The notes under the pieces are model-generated. The model was given only the letters and a program-made list of their open reading frames with translations. It made no database searches and was not told the DNA's origin. A stretch of DNA of 64,000 nt from Ectobius pallidus (taxonomy: Eukaryota; Arthropoda; Insecta; Blattodea; Ectobiidae). The position numbers were made by a program, and so were the translations under genes. Positions within the stretch are counted from its first letter, which is position 1, and each line of letters opens with the position of its first letter. The DNA lies in assembly GCA_964059195.1 (NCBI GenBank), contig CAXKWD010000001.1, positions 218,000,484 through 218,064,483 on the forward strand. Reading direction: 5' to 3'. This document shows, one piece after another, positions 22,301-34,300 of this stretch.

Positions 22301-25300
22301 AAGTAAGTCGTCGGGGGTTGCGTTTCTACTTGCATATACAGCGACAGGCTGTACCCAGTTAAATAATAAGGGTACGAACATAAACACAAGGGCATGATTG
22401 GCTAAAGAATTTTTCATGTTTTCAGGTGTTAAGTCTCCGAAATCTACAACTCCGTCAACTTTTAAGGAGGTCGCATTAAATTGAATTTCCTCTCTTAATT
22501 TTACCTCATCGAATATTAACACACCGAGGCGCCTGTTTTCATCACTTTCATTTTGAAAAAAATTAAATAAGGCATTTATGGCATTCGTATTCACCCCGTA
22601 AGGACATTTAAGACCTTTACACAATCTCTTCAAGTGAGATTCTGATGGAAAAGGGAGCAAACCGTGTTTGAGGCAATGCCTATATCCTTTAGGGGATTTA
22701 TTTTCAATAGCAAACTCTCCAGCACGATCTCATTTGAATACCTCATTACCTTGGAGTTTGACATGTAGCATTTTGTAATCATACCATCTACGATAATTTT
22801 CTGTTTCTTACTTAAATGCTTCATCCGGTTTTCATCAAATTCACATTCTTTCCTGGCTAGCTTCATCTCTAAAACAAGAACTTTTGCTTTCTCGCACCGC
22901 AATTTATCTTTCATCCATGTCAAATTACGATTTAAATTCTTTATCTTTCTCTTTAGTGACAGAATGTTATTGTTTTCTTGCTGTTTATTTTTGTGGTGCG
23001 AGCTTGTCTGAGGGTGGGGAGGACTCATTGTTGCCGTTATTGTTGAACTTGTTAAGCTGTTGTTGGAATTAACACTTTTTATTGGAATTTCTCTAGTTTT
23101 GGGCAATTTTCTAACTTTTTGAGGTTTTGATAAATAGCTAGGCAAATTAGGAAATAAGTTTGGAACCGCATTGGGCTTTAAATTCCATCTTAGTCTTTGT
23201 ATTTCAACTTTCTTTTCGTTCACAACAAATGAATCAACCTTTACAAGATGAGAATATTATAGGAGAAAAATTCCTCCGACACTGGGACTTGAACCCAGGA
23301 CCTTTGGCTATTCGCGCCAATGCTCTACCAACTGAGCTAAGCCGGAGTTCAATTCACAGCATCAGATGGAACCTCTCTCCTATGACTGATTGCCCTAATG
23401 GTCTACCTCACAGACAGACAAGTTATGTCATATGCAGTACTATGAGGCACACTAATTAGTGATTTTTGTGACCGGGCTCCCACTGTTATTGTACAGTTGA
23501 CATTCAAGATAGATATATAAGCCCTCATGAACCATAGATTATTGTCTCTGTTGGACATTAGATGAGAATATTATAGGAGAGAGGTTCCATCTGGCGCTGT
23601 GGCTTGAACTCCGGCTTAGCTCAGTTGGTAGAGCATTGGCGTGAATAGCCAAAGGTCCTGGGTTCAAGTCCCAGTGTCGGAGGAATTTTTCTCCTATAAT
23701 ATTCTCATCTAATGTCCAACAGAGACAATAATCTGTGGTTCATGAAAGCTTATATATCTATCTTGAATGTCAACTGTACAATAACAGTGGGAGCCCGGTC
23801 ACAAAAATCACTAATTAGTGTGCCTCACAGTACTGCATATGACATAACTTGTCTGTCTGTGAGGTAGACCATTAGGGCAATCAGTCATAGGAGAGAGGTT
23901 CCATCCGGCGCTGTGGATTGAACTCCGGCTTAGCTCAGTTGGTAGAGCATTGGCGCGAATAGCCAAAGGTCCTGGGTTCAAGTCCCAGTGTCGGAGGAAT
24001 TTTTCTCCTATAATATTCTCATCTAATGTCCAACAGAGACAATAATCTGTGGTTCATGAAAGCTTATATATATATCAACCTTTACAAGTAAATCGTCTGA
24101 AAAATGGACGTGACAAGCATAAGATTTATGATTAAGAGACCTATCCTTTCTGGGGATTGCCCTCATCCATTTTGTAAATAGTTCTTCGTTCTTCGGGGGC
24201 CTGAAGAAATGTACATTTTTGTAAGAATCTTTGCCGTATCCGTTTCTACATCCTGGCACAAAACAGGACGGCATTTTAACTGATTTTGATTGCACACCAG
24301 TTATTATGTCCGTAATAATTAATAAATAATACCTACATTCAAAGATCATGACTACTCACATTGTAACAAACACAATTCACAATTAAAAACACTGCAGAAA
24401 AAAGCTTTTCCAGACTGTAACCAGACTGAACTCACAACAACAAGCGATCGTCACGCCAAGGTTTCCTTATTTTCCCGCAGTCCCATTCACGGCAGGACCT
24501 TTAACACTGACCGCGCCAGAAGTGATCCCACTTTCTCCTTTCCAAGCGCTATGCTAAAACTATTCCCTCAGAAAACGCTTGATATAGTTTTTTATGGCTC
24601 ATAGAGGATGTAGAATTCTGTATCGCATCGCTTGTACACAGCAAGCCTGGTAAGGGTTCAAATAAGAAGAAACAGAAATTCCTGTAACATAAAATTGTAA
24701 TACAGAGGCGGAAAAGTTTATTTCTCCCTCTCATGTTACCATAAAACTGTTTTGGGGATGAAATTAAACAGAAGGCAATATCACTTTCATACTTCTCTCT
24801 CCAAAAACCTGCGATATAATAATATACCATATTACCATACCTCGTATTGTTTTCTCTATGTCCAGGGTAGAGAAAAGTTATGTGACTGCATTATTTTCGT
24901 GGATTACATTCTTTAATATTTATTTATAACATGAATTGATACCTTCTCTTATTTGTCAAACTTACATTTTTTTTTCCCCAAAGCCATCTGATACATTAGC
25001 AACAATATGTTCTGTGATTGGGGTTTTATAATTCTGTGTAGAAAATGATTAAGTTTTCTCAAAAACATTTAATTTTTGGAATTTCATATCAAAATTTTTC
25101 AAAATCCTTTCTTAGTGAGCACCTACATTTTGAAATGAAGGTACTGTCAAAATTCCAAGTCTCTACCTATTATAGTTTAGGCTCTACATTGATTCTCTGT
25201 CATTAAGTCAGTCAGGAAAAAGCCTCTTATAGAGATAGATAGTTTGAAAATAGACTGATGAATTTTTAAATTTTTAAATTTAATCACTAAGTACACTCGA

Positions 25301-28300
25301 GTGCATGAAAACTCTGTCACAGGTCTTGTCTTCGCCAACAGATGGCAGCTTATGACTTCGGTCAGATCGAAGCTTCATTTTGCACAAGTTTCGAAATAGA
25401 AAACAGTGTCGAAATGAGTGTCATTATGATACCATTACATCACACGTAATAAGCATATTGCAAGGGTTGGTCAATAAGTAAGGTCTCCAACACTCTAGTC
25501 CAAGCTCACAACGTCGGACGAGAGATTTGGCGCCACTGTCATGTCCCATTATCTCCCCTCTTTCAAACGAGCCATTGCTGCAGCCACTGAACCTTTTAGT
25601 GTACGAGATAGAGCATAAAATCTCCCAGGGCATGACCGCCACTTACTTCTAACATTTGAAAAAATGCAAAACAAAGGAACTTCATTTTTAACACTGGAGT
25701 TATGAAAAAAAGAACTAATTCAGAGTTGGCCAGTCATGCGATTAGTCTGTAAATTTTGCAGATTATGAAAACTCGAAATTATGATAATATAGCTGTTGAT
25801 GAATGATTAACAATCAGGTTTTTATCAGTCACTAAGAAGGCATGAAGTCATGAAAATTTTAACCAATTATTGATTTATGAGCACCAAATTGTAATGTCTT
25901 TAATTCCCTGTAGCATACACATTTTACGTCATAGAGCAAAAATCTCCTAATAGAAGTTGCTTGTCTATGTTCCCTCTATATATAGGAGAAAAATTCCTCC
26001 GACACTGGGACTTGAACCCAAGACTTTTGGCTATTCATGCCAATGCTCTACCAACTGAGCTAAGCTGTATGACATAACTGTCTGTCTATGAGGTAGCCCA
26101 TTAGGGGAATCAGTCATAGGAGAGAGGTTCCATCTGGCGAATAGCCAAAGGTCCTGGGTTAAAGTCCCAGTGTCGGAGGAATTTTTCTCTTATAATATTC
26201 TCATGTAATGTCCAACAGAGACAATAATCTGTGGTTCATGAATGCTTATAGCCTATATTTATCTTAATATAAATGTTATATTATGGTTGAACAAAAAAAT
26301 ATTTCAAGGGCTTGTAACATTTAAAAAGGTAGGGGGAGTCACTGCCATAGGGTGTCTCTCGCTGAGGTTTAATGTTAAGTGCTTGTATATTTTCTGTAGG
26401 AGACTGAAGGATACCCTCTCATGAAGAAAAGTGCAAAGTGGAAGAAATTCCAAAACAATTTCAGTCTGTTCCTTATGAGTCTGGTGAAAAAGTGCCCCTA
26501 CCCTCTGCTATGTGATGAATGCCTGATACCTAAATTCCTAATTGAAATGTCTAAATCTAAAGTTCAAGCATTCAGGCACACAGCTACTTTCGCAGGTAAG
26601 AAATCTGTATCCTTTCCTTTGAGATAATCAACTGAATAATATGCTTTATTCAAGAACTAGTTGTTTAATTTTGTTTTTGCACGATGTAACTAATTAGTGA
26701 TACTTACGAACATTGTTGCCATGGATCGTAACTTGACATTCTCACATGCAGTCTGGTTGCTATGAAAACAAAAGAAATCTCAGTGCTGTAAAAATTACAA
26801 AAAGCACACGTGCCGTAAGTAAAACTATCACAATACAAGCCTTTATCGAAGACCGGAACCAAGGCCCCCCAGTTTGTGGCGACTTTAACAGGACAAATAT
26901 TCGGTTCCCATAACAACCAGCACATGCGAATCACTTTCTGAAATATAACATCTATCTTCAATAATGTATATACATAATATTTTCAGCTAATATCTCAATT
27001 AATATAATTAAATTGATATAAATAATCATCGTGCAAAAAATAGCATGCGATACTCGTTCCGTAAGCGCATAACAGATCTTGGAAATTGAAAAAACTCTGT
27101 GCAAGCACCTCGTTTTTTCAAACTCTTTCCTCAATCCGTAAGTGGTGCTTACGGAACTAGTATCACAATACACTATTTTAATATTAATCTTGTTTATAGT
27201 GGATGCTAAACCTGTGTCGATAGTCTGCATGCTTTGAGGATTAAGCCATTGTCTGGCAGTTAAGGAATGGTATTTTAAAAAAAGAAAGAAGGAAAGAAAG
27301 AAAGAAAAAAAAAACTCGTCTGGTGTCTTACGTGGAGTCATGGCTTAAATGTCAAAAATTCAGAAATGAGCACTGATTGGTTGCACACGAAATTCTATTG
27401 GCTGTCAGGCAAGTTCAACGCCCACACTCTGAAAATCCAGAATATACAACTCTTTTGTCCAAGACTATTTCAAGTTATTTACTGCGGATTATGAGGGTCT
27501 GTTCGATAGTTTATTTTATGCCTTAAACTATGTATTGTGGAGATCGTTCTAGTAGGTTAAGTCTGTGCTGGGAAATTTAAACATTTTATGGCACCCATGG
27601 GTTCATTGCATCACTTACATGAGCTCGCAAAGCAAATCCTTCTTACCTTAAATCTATTCTGATATTGTACTCCTTTGAGTCTCCCAATCAGTATCTTGAG
27701 ATACCGATACTGTATTTACTCGAAACTAAAGCCGATGCCCACAATCCAAATTTTGGTCCAAATGTTTACAAACCGTCAGATTGGATCGTGTGACATGGCC
27801 GACTGCCATTGCACACATTTTCATCCTATATTTTCCATACAATTGTATTGCATGCAACGGAATATAAACATTTCTAATTTTCCATACAAAAATATGAAAT
27901 CAACCAATGACCGTCATTCTGTCCCCGAGTGACCTGCATGACATAGAAACATGGCTTCTTTCTCCGTACAGCTGATTCTTTCCGCTGCTAGCAGTCACTC
28001 GACCAGTGAACATAACCAAAAAGATAAAATGATATAATATTAAAGTCGAGAAGATTAACAGATGCTAAGATCGCCAACTGTTCTTATATATAAACTGATT
28101 GTATTTGCTATCCGGGTTGGGCCGCATCGTGTTTTTAGGGTCTAATGTTTCGGACATCCTGTCGTGTCCTCCTTTGGAGAAATATTCACACTAAAAATGT
28201 GCCTGTGAAGAATCAACAGTCGCAGTTGTCATGACGTGAGTGGGTTCATTCTTTAAAGTTTTAATAGTTTCCCGCTAGATGTCACTGATCTTGTACCCAT

Positions 28301-31300
28301 CTTCCCTATTTATGTTATGAGGATGTTTAATAATTTCAATGGCTTCTGTAACAAGTCTAGGGAATCTTCTGTTTTCATGTTTTAGTAGAGTTATATCTTC
28401 GAAAAGTATTTTATGGCCCATTTCGTCCGAATGAGATGCTATGGGGGAGTAATCAGTGTTGTTTTGTTTCCATACTCCGCCAAAGCATCTCATTTGGACG
28501 AAACAATTGCAATTTTGTTTCTTACTGGGTATTTCCCATGGAATGCCTGTATTAGATACAGAATTATGATGATTTCTGTTTAATATTGTATTTATCTATA
28601 CAGAATTTGTGTTGTGTCACAATGCTCATGACTATGGCCCGGATTTTTAGGCTTTTATAAAAGGAATTTTAGCCTTTTATTTTCGTGGAAAAGCCCTTTT
28701 TAGGCTTTAAACAAACAATTTTAGCCATTTTAATAAAACATACAATGAACACTAATATTAACACCGAAAATTGTATTATAATTTTGACACAGATATTTTA
28801 GTATTTTTACAAAATAAACAAGGAACTATTCCTTATATCAGCCTTCGAAAAATAGCATAAACAATTGAGATATTTACCCTTTAATGGTACAACGATTCAG
28901 TTTAATTCACTCCCGATCTACAAAAATAAGTTGACTCGAGTGTCACGAATTTGTTCTTTAATATACTTCTCTCTCTTTGGTCGTAATTTGTTATATTAAA
29001 CTTGAAACGGCAATGGATTAGTTGCAGATTTGATGGCTAAAGTTTCATTTCCTACGACGGCGAATACATTGTTAATTTCAGTGCTTTGTATAAATTTATT
29101 TTTTATTATGTCTTTTCATAAAATGCACTAATTCACATATTTATTTTCCTTTGCATTAATTGGAAAATGTATTTCAAAATCGTGTTTTTTCCTGCAAAAG
29201 TCCTCTTTAGCCCCTAGCTTTTCACCAAAAGTCCTCCTTAGCCCCTAGTTTTTCACCAAAAGTCCTCCTTAGCCCCTTTTAGGTCCTTCAGTCCGATTTA
29301 GCCCTTTTTAGGTCCTATAAGATTCATATATTCGGAAGCAAGGGGTATGAAATGGAAAAGTACGCTAAAATGTTCTAATTAGGAAGCTGGGGATAGGTTA
29401 AAACCTTCAAATCCATCCCCTACTCATGACATGTATGTGACTAATGGCCGGTTTCTATAAACTCGCGAATTACCTATGGGTAAATTATCCAATGGACAGA
29501 ATTTAAACAAAAATAACACCACACCAACACAAATAATTTAAAGATAGCAATCACATACACTTGTGGCGAGTTTCTAGATAAATGTCCTCTGGGTAAATAT
29601 GAAAATGACATAAAAAATGTTCCTACAAACTCGGGCTAGATCTTTCCAAGGGTAAATCTTCGGGTTAATTTATCCTTTCATGGATGGCTGGATAAGATTT
29701 AACCTTTCATATGATCAATAGTAATATTTAAACAATGAGAATCAAAGCCTTCTGAATTAAATTAATTGTACAACTCCAAGGCCTTGCTCATTATATCATT
29801 GTAGGTTAATGCCCGGTTTCTACAAACTTGTGAATTACCTATGGGTAAATTATCCATGGACAAATTAGTTCCATTTAACCTACAATGATATAATGAGCAA
29901 GGCCTTGGAGTTGTACAGTTAATTTAATTCAGAAGGCTTTGATTCTCATTGTTTAAATTATTATTGATCCTATGAGAAGTTGAATTTTATCCAGCCATCC
30001 ATGAAAGGATAAATTAACCCGATGGTTTACCCTTGGAAAGATCTAGCCCGAGTTTGTAGGAATATTTTTTCTATCATTTTCATATTTACCCAGAGGACAT
30101 TTATGTAGAAACTCGCCACAAGTGTATGTGATTGCTATCTTTAAATTATTTGTGTTTGTGTGGTGTTATTCTTGTGTAAATTCTGTCCATTGGATAATTT
30201 ACCCATAGGTAATTCGCGAGTTTATAGAAACCGGCCATAAATCAGATAAATAAGGATTTTCCTCTACAGTAATATTAACACTCGTGTATATTTATTACAG
30301 CTCTCAAGATAATAACTTCTTTGGTGGATGTAATACAGATTATGTCTGAAGAGCGAGACAATAGAAAGCGAGAGTATGGGACAAGAAAGCAGAGGGTTGG
30401 AGGAAGAGAGTCCAGTGAACATCTCCAGTCTCTTCGTTTGAATTTGCAGGAATTGGATAAAAATCTGAAGGAAATAAGTTCGACAAAACAGAACACTTTT
30501 AAGGCAGTGTTTACCAGAAGACGCGAGTAAGATTTATTTCTCCTATATGGAACTTTTATTTCTTACAATAAAAAGATGTGTTTAAAATTATTACAAAATC
30601 AGTGGATAAACGTTAACAAAATTAAAACACAACGTTCCGACTCTGCCCTTGAATCTTCCTCAGGCGACACCTCAAACAGTACCTCATTATCCACTGATTT
30701 TGTAATAATTTTTTTGCACAACGTAACTAATTAGTGGTAACTTACTTACAAAGATTGTTGCCGTGGATTGTAAATTGACATTCCCACATGCAATCTGGTT
30801 GCTATGAAAACAAAAGAAATCTCAGTGCTGTAAACATTACAAAAAGCACGCTTGCCGTAAGTAAAACCATCTTAATACAAGCCTTTATCAAAGGCCGGAA
30901 CCAAGGCCCCCAGTTTGTGGCGGCTTTAATAGGACAAATATTCCGTCCCCATAACAACCAACACATGCGAATCACTTTCTAAAATATAACTTCTATCTTC
31001 AATAATGTATATACATAATATTTTCAGCTAAAACTCAATACTCGTTCTGTAAGCTCATAATGGATCTCGGAAACTGAAAAAACTCTTTCCTCGATCCGTA
31101 TGCACTGCTTACGGAACTAGTATCGCAATATACTATAAACATATTTTTATTGTATTTGACTCAGTGGAAATTTGGGACCGATATGGATGTTTTATCTTTT
31201 ATTTCTTATGCTTCGTTCACACTGAGAAATCTGTTGCAGGTAACAAATACTCCATACAAATCTCAGATACATTTCCGTGATTTTTGTATCTGAATACTTA

Positions 31301-34300
31301 TCCTATGTACATGTTCTTTGCACAAATATCCCATGTGAGCATTCACACTAAGGAATTTGTTGTCAGGCAAGAGTATGGCTTTAGATGCAGAACGTTTGCT
31401 TCTTTCTGCCTTAAAACTATTGATGATTCACCCAGAACAAGTTTGTAACCGACAAACACTCAATTTGCGGAAGAAAATGACAGTATTATACTATACTAAT
31501 GCTGATTAAATCTTCTGAGCTTTAGGGTCACGTTAGTCAGCCGTTAAAGAAAAAGCAGGGATTTATATTTATTTGGGCAGTCAGTATTTTTAATTCTGAA
31601 TTTTATGGTAAGAATCATTTATTAAACATTAACATTTCAGCATTAAAGCTGTGTTCGGTCATATCATTTTTTGTAAATTCAAATTTGCTTAACTTTCTTT
31701 AGCGTAGCATGTTTTATAAGCCCGGAGCCTCGGAGTCAAGCTGCCCAGCTGATGATGCAGCGATGGTGAATATCTTAGCACACTTGTGCTCATTTCACTT
31801 TTATTATTACCGGTATTAATCTCTTTGTTATTGTTTGGAGGAAATTTCGAATTTCCATTCTGCTGTTGGTGGTAATGATCAGGATGTTACCAATGATGAG
31901 AAGTAATTGAGTAAAAGTAATTGGATTACAGTAACAATTCCTTTTTTAGTCCCATTTACAATCAATACTTTTTTTTAAATGTACAGTCTGTCAAATAAAA
32001 AACGTCGGGACTCGTATGCAGTTAAAATTAAAGTTTTAACGCATTAGTTCACAAGTTTCCTATAAAAACATAAAATACAGGCCATTCTCGGAACATATGA
32101 GGCCATGCGACAGGAGGGAAAAAATTGAACAACGTGGAAAGCGCAACACACGATATTCAACTTAATGTATTGTCATAATTCATTTTGCTTTGTGTCATCG
32201 CGCCACATACAAATGCTAGCTTGAGAGAAAGTGTAGTTAGGGCTGTAATTGACCTGCATTTTTCGGCCTCTGAAGCAGCGAGAAGGTTCCATATTTCTTA
32301 AAGAGCGGCTCAGAGGTGGGTACTTCACTATAATGCGACCTGAAGTTTTCTAGGAAACGTGGATCTGGCCGGCCGCGTATTTCGATGCTAGATTGGTTGC
32401 AGAAGTTGAACGTAAGTTATTGATTTTCGACGACATCTACGAGCAGGAGGGGATGCTAGATATATCACAACCCTCTTCTAATTTTTCATTTGTCTGATGA
32501 AGGCCTGGAGGTTCAGGCGGAAACATCACGATAGTTAATGTGAGTTTGAGTTTTTTATCACTGACTACAAATTATTTTCTTGTTTTTTATGAATTTTATA
32601 GTACTTCAGTGGAAAATATGGACCAACAAATTTTGAATTTCACAATTCAAAGTACCCCTATTTTTTCTTTTTGAAGACACCAAAAACTTCCTATAATTAC
32701 ATATTGTAGTATATAGATCCAGCAAAATTGTACCTTACATTGTTAAGATGTGCAAATTTTCTTATTTTTGAATTGTGTAATAGACATATATAATAGTAAT
32801 TTGCGACATTTATAAACTTTTACTTTACTAACATATTTTGCCTAGTGTGGATTCAGTCTATTGCAAAGGTGTGTTGCATGTTATTTCTAGTGATGCAATA
32901 GCAGAGATAAGAACAGCATGCATTGCAGAGCTTGGAGTGTGGATGATGAATTTCCCCGAAGAATTCCTGAATGCCGAACACCTAGAGCTTCTTGATGATA
33001 GTCTCCGCACATGTCAAGAGACAGAAGAATATCTGATGTGTTTAGAGGTATGTTAAATAATATTATAATTGTATGTTAACATAGGTCAACTGCGGTGGTC
33101 TAGAGGTAGTGTGCCCGCCTCTAGATCCGAAGGTCGTGGGATCAAACCCGGCCGCAGTCGATGGGTTTTTCAGGACGTAAAAATCCTGGGCACAGAGTCC
33201 TGGGCACGAAACGGCTGCTAGCTGCGGAAAGGTGAATCCTTCGTCTAGCAGTGCTGTGAATCCCAGTCATGCAGAAGGATTCAGTTAGGAGTTACACCCG
33301 GATATCGCAGGTGGTGTTTACTGTACCCAACGTGGAACTGAAATTCCAGCAATGCGCATCGATGTTCAACTCCTTATCACTTTGAAAATGGCGACCACGT
33401 GGCTCCCTTTTCACTTTAGGAAAGAGGTGAAAATCGCAAGGTGCGAGATTCGGAGAATGCAGTGGGTGAGGCATGATCTCAATGTCCAATTCTTCGACAT
33501 CTTGAGTTGTATGCGCTCGATGAGCCGGCGCATTGTCTTGGTGCAAGATCTGGTCCCTAAAGACAAATTAATTATATCTGCAACCTTCGCAATTGTTATG
33601 CGACGATCTTCTTGCACAGTTGCGTCAATTGTGTTGATGTTAACTTTCGTTTTTGCTGTTAAGGGTGTTCCAGGGCGCGGAGAATTTTGAAGGTATTCAT
33701 AACCCTCTTTGAAGCGTTTGTGCCATTCAAAGACTTGTGTTCTGCCTAAAGCATGGTCTTTATATGTTTGCTCCACCATTTCTAAGGTTTCTGTAGGAGT
33801 TTTGTCTAGAATAACACATAACTTTATCGATGCGCATTGCTGCAATCTCAGTTCCATGTTGGGTACAGTAAACACCGCCTGCGATATCCGGGTGTAACTC
33901 CTAACTGAATCCTTCTGCATGACTGGGATTCACAGCACTGCTAGACGAAGGATTCACCTTTCCGCAGCTAGCAGCCGTTTCGTTCCAGGACGCTTTATTT
34001 AAGTACAATAAAATCAGTCCGGTTATTTATTGATACACCCTCGTATTTACTAACACTGACATCGTTTTTATGTAAATAGCAGGATTTACATAATTTTATT
34101 CTTAATTGTATTGTTTACCTTTAAAAATATAAATAATTAAGTTGACGAAACGAATCTTATACAGTGGGCATAATATGGGCATACAATTTCGAAATGAAAT
34201 GATTAAAATGAACCATAGATTCATGAACCTTACCCAAATCATGCATAAACAATTTTACTACCGTGATTAATAATTCAAAAACTAAAATCCCGATTTCGAG

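Larger units (their letters stand above)
23248..24073. mobile_element. Composite tRNA-like repeat cluster with 15-bp target duplication
   Basis: An 826-bp insert flanked by atcaacctttacaag at 23233-23247 and 24074-24088. It consists of repeated blocks sharing ATGAGAATATTATAGGAGA, a 74-nt tRNA-like unit, and TCATCTAATGTCCAACAGAG. The first tRNA-like unit is on the minus strand and the next two are on the plus strand, so the arrangement is head to head plus a direct repeat. It interrupts the P transposase frame, and removing it would leave that frame continuous. Fragments of the same repeat are at 25982-26230. Confidence 0.85.
20747..24274 (-). pseudogene. P-element/THAP9-like transposase, interrupted
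   Basis: Transcribed right to left. The ATG at 24274 starts a THAP zinc finger (MPSCFVPGCRNGYGKD...VHFFRPPKNEELFTKWMRAI...YACHVHF), a C2CH module that binds the transposon ends. A Ser/Thr-rich linker with a coiled coil follows (about 23060-22750), then the RNase H-like and GTP-binding part (LGVLIFDEVKLREEI, IGFTSDG, DAVHILKCVRNFF) and the C-terminal part with DPLERHFG and CLVYYLAGYI. Breaks: an 826-bp insertion at 23248-24073, one frameshift near 22690-22660, and one in-frame TAA at 21896-21898. After that TAA the same frame is open for 382 more codons. Total size fits an autonomous P-type transposase of roughly 850-900 residues. It is inactive as it stands. Confidence 0.85.
18764..24553 (-). 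mobile_element. P-element-type transposon, 5.8 kb
   Basis: The ends match as inverted repeats of about 30 bp: CATAGCGTTTGGAAGGAGAA at 18764 and CATAGCGCTTGGAAAGGAGA on the opposite strand at 24553. A target duplication ctaaaac flanks it (18757-18763 and 24554-24560); P elements usually make 8 bp. It carries a THAP-type transposase on the minus strand, plus a nested LINE (19114-19757) and a nested tRNA-like cluster (23248-24073). It landed in a Helitron copy. Confidence 0.88.
18620..25235 (-). mobile_element. Helitron (non-autonomous), split by a P element
   Basis: Minus strand: the 5' end TCTCTATAAGAGGC (25235) and the 3' end with a GC hairpin (ACCCAGGTGACACCGGGT) followed by CTTTTAAGCTAG (ending 18620). 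It is flanked by A at the 5' end and T at the 3' end, as expected for Helitron insertion between A and T. Without the nested P element (18764-24553) and its target repeat, the copy is about 0.8 kb. Other copies: 43211-44072 and 44396-45563. No Rep/helicase gene is seen. Confidence 0.8.

Noticed and set aside
31751..31785. CTGATGATGCAGC similar to the PLE-6 ribozyme start
   Set aside because: It is followed by GAAT, and no helix II partner is present.
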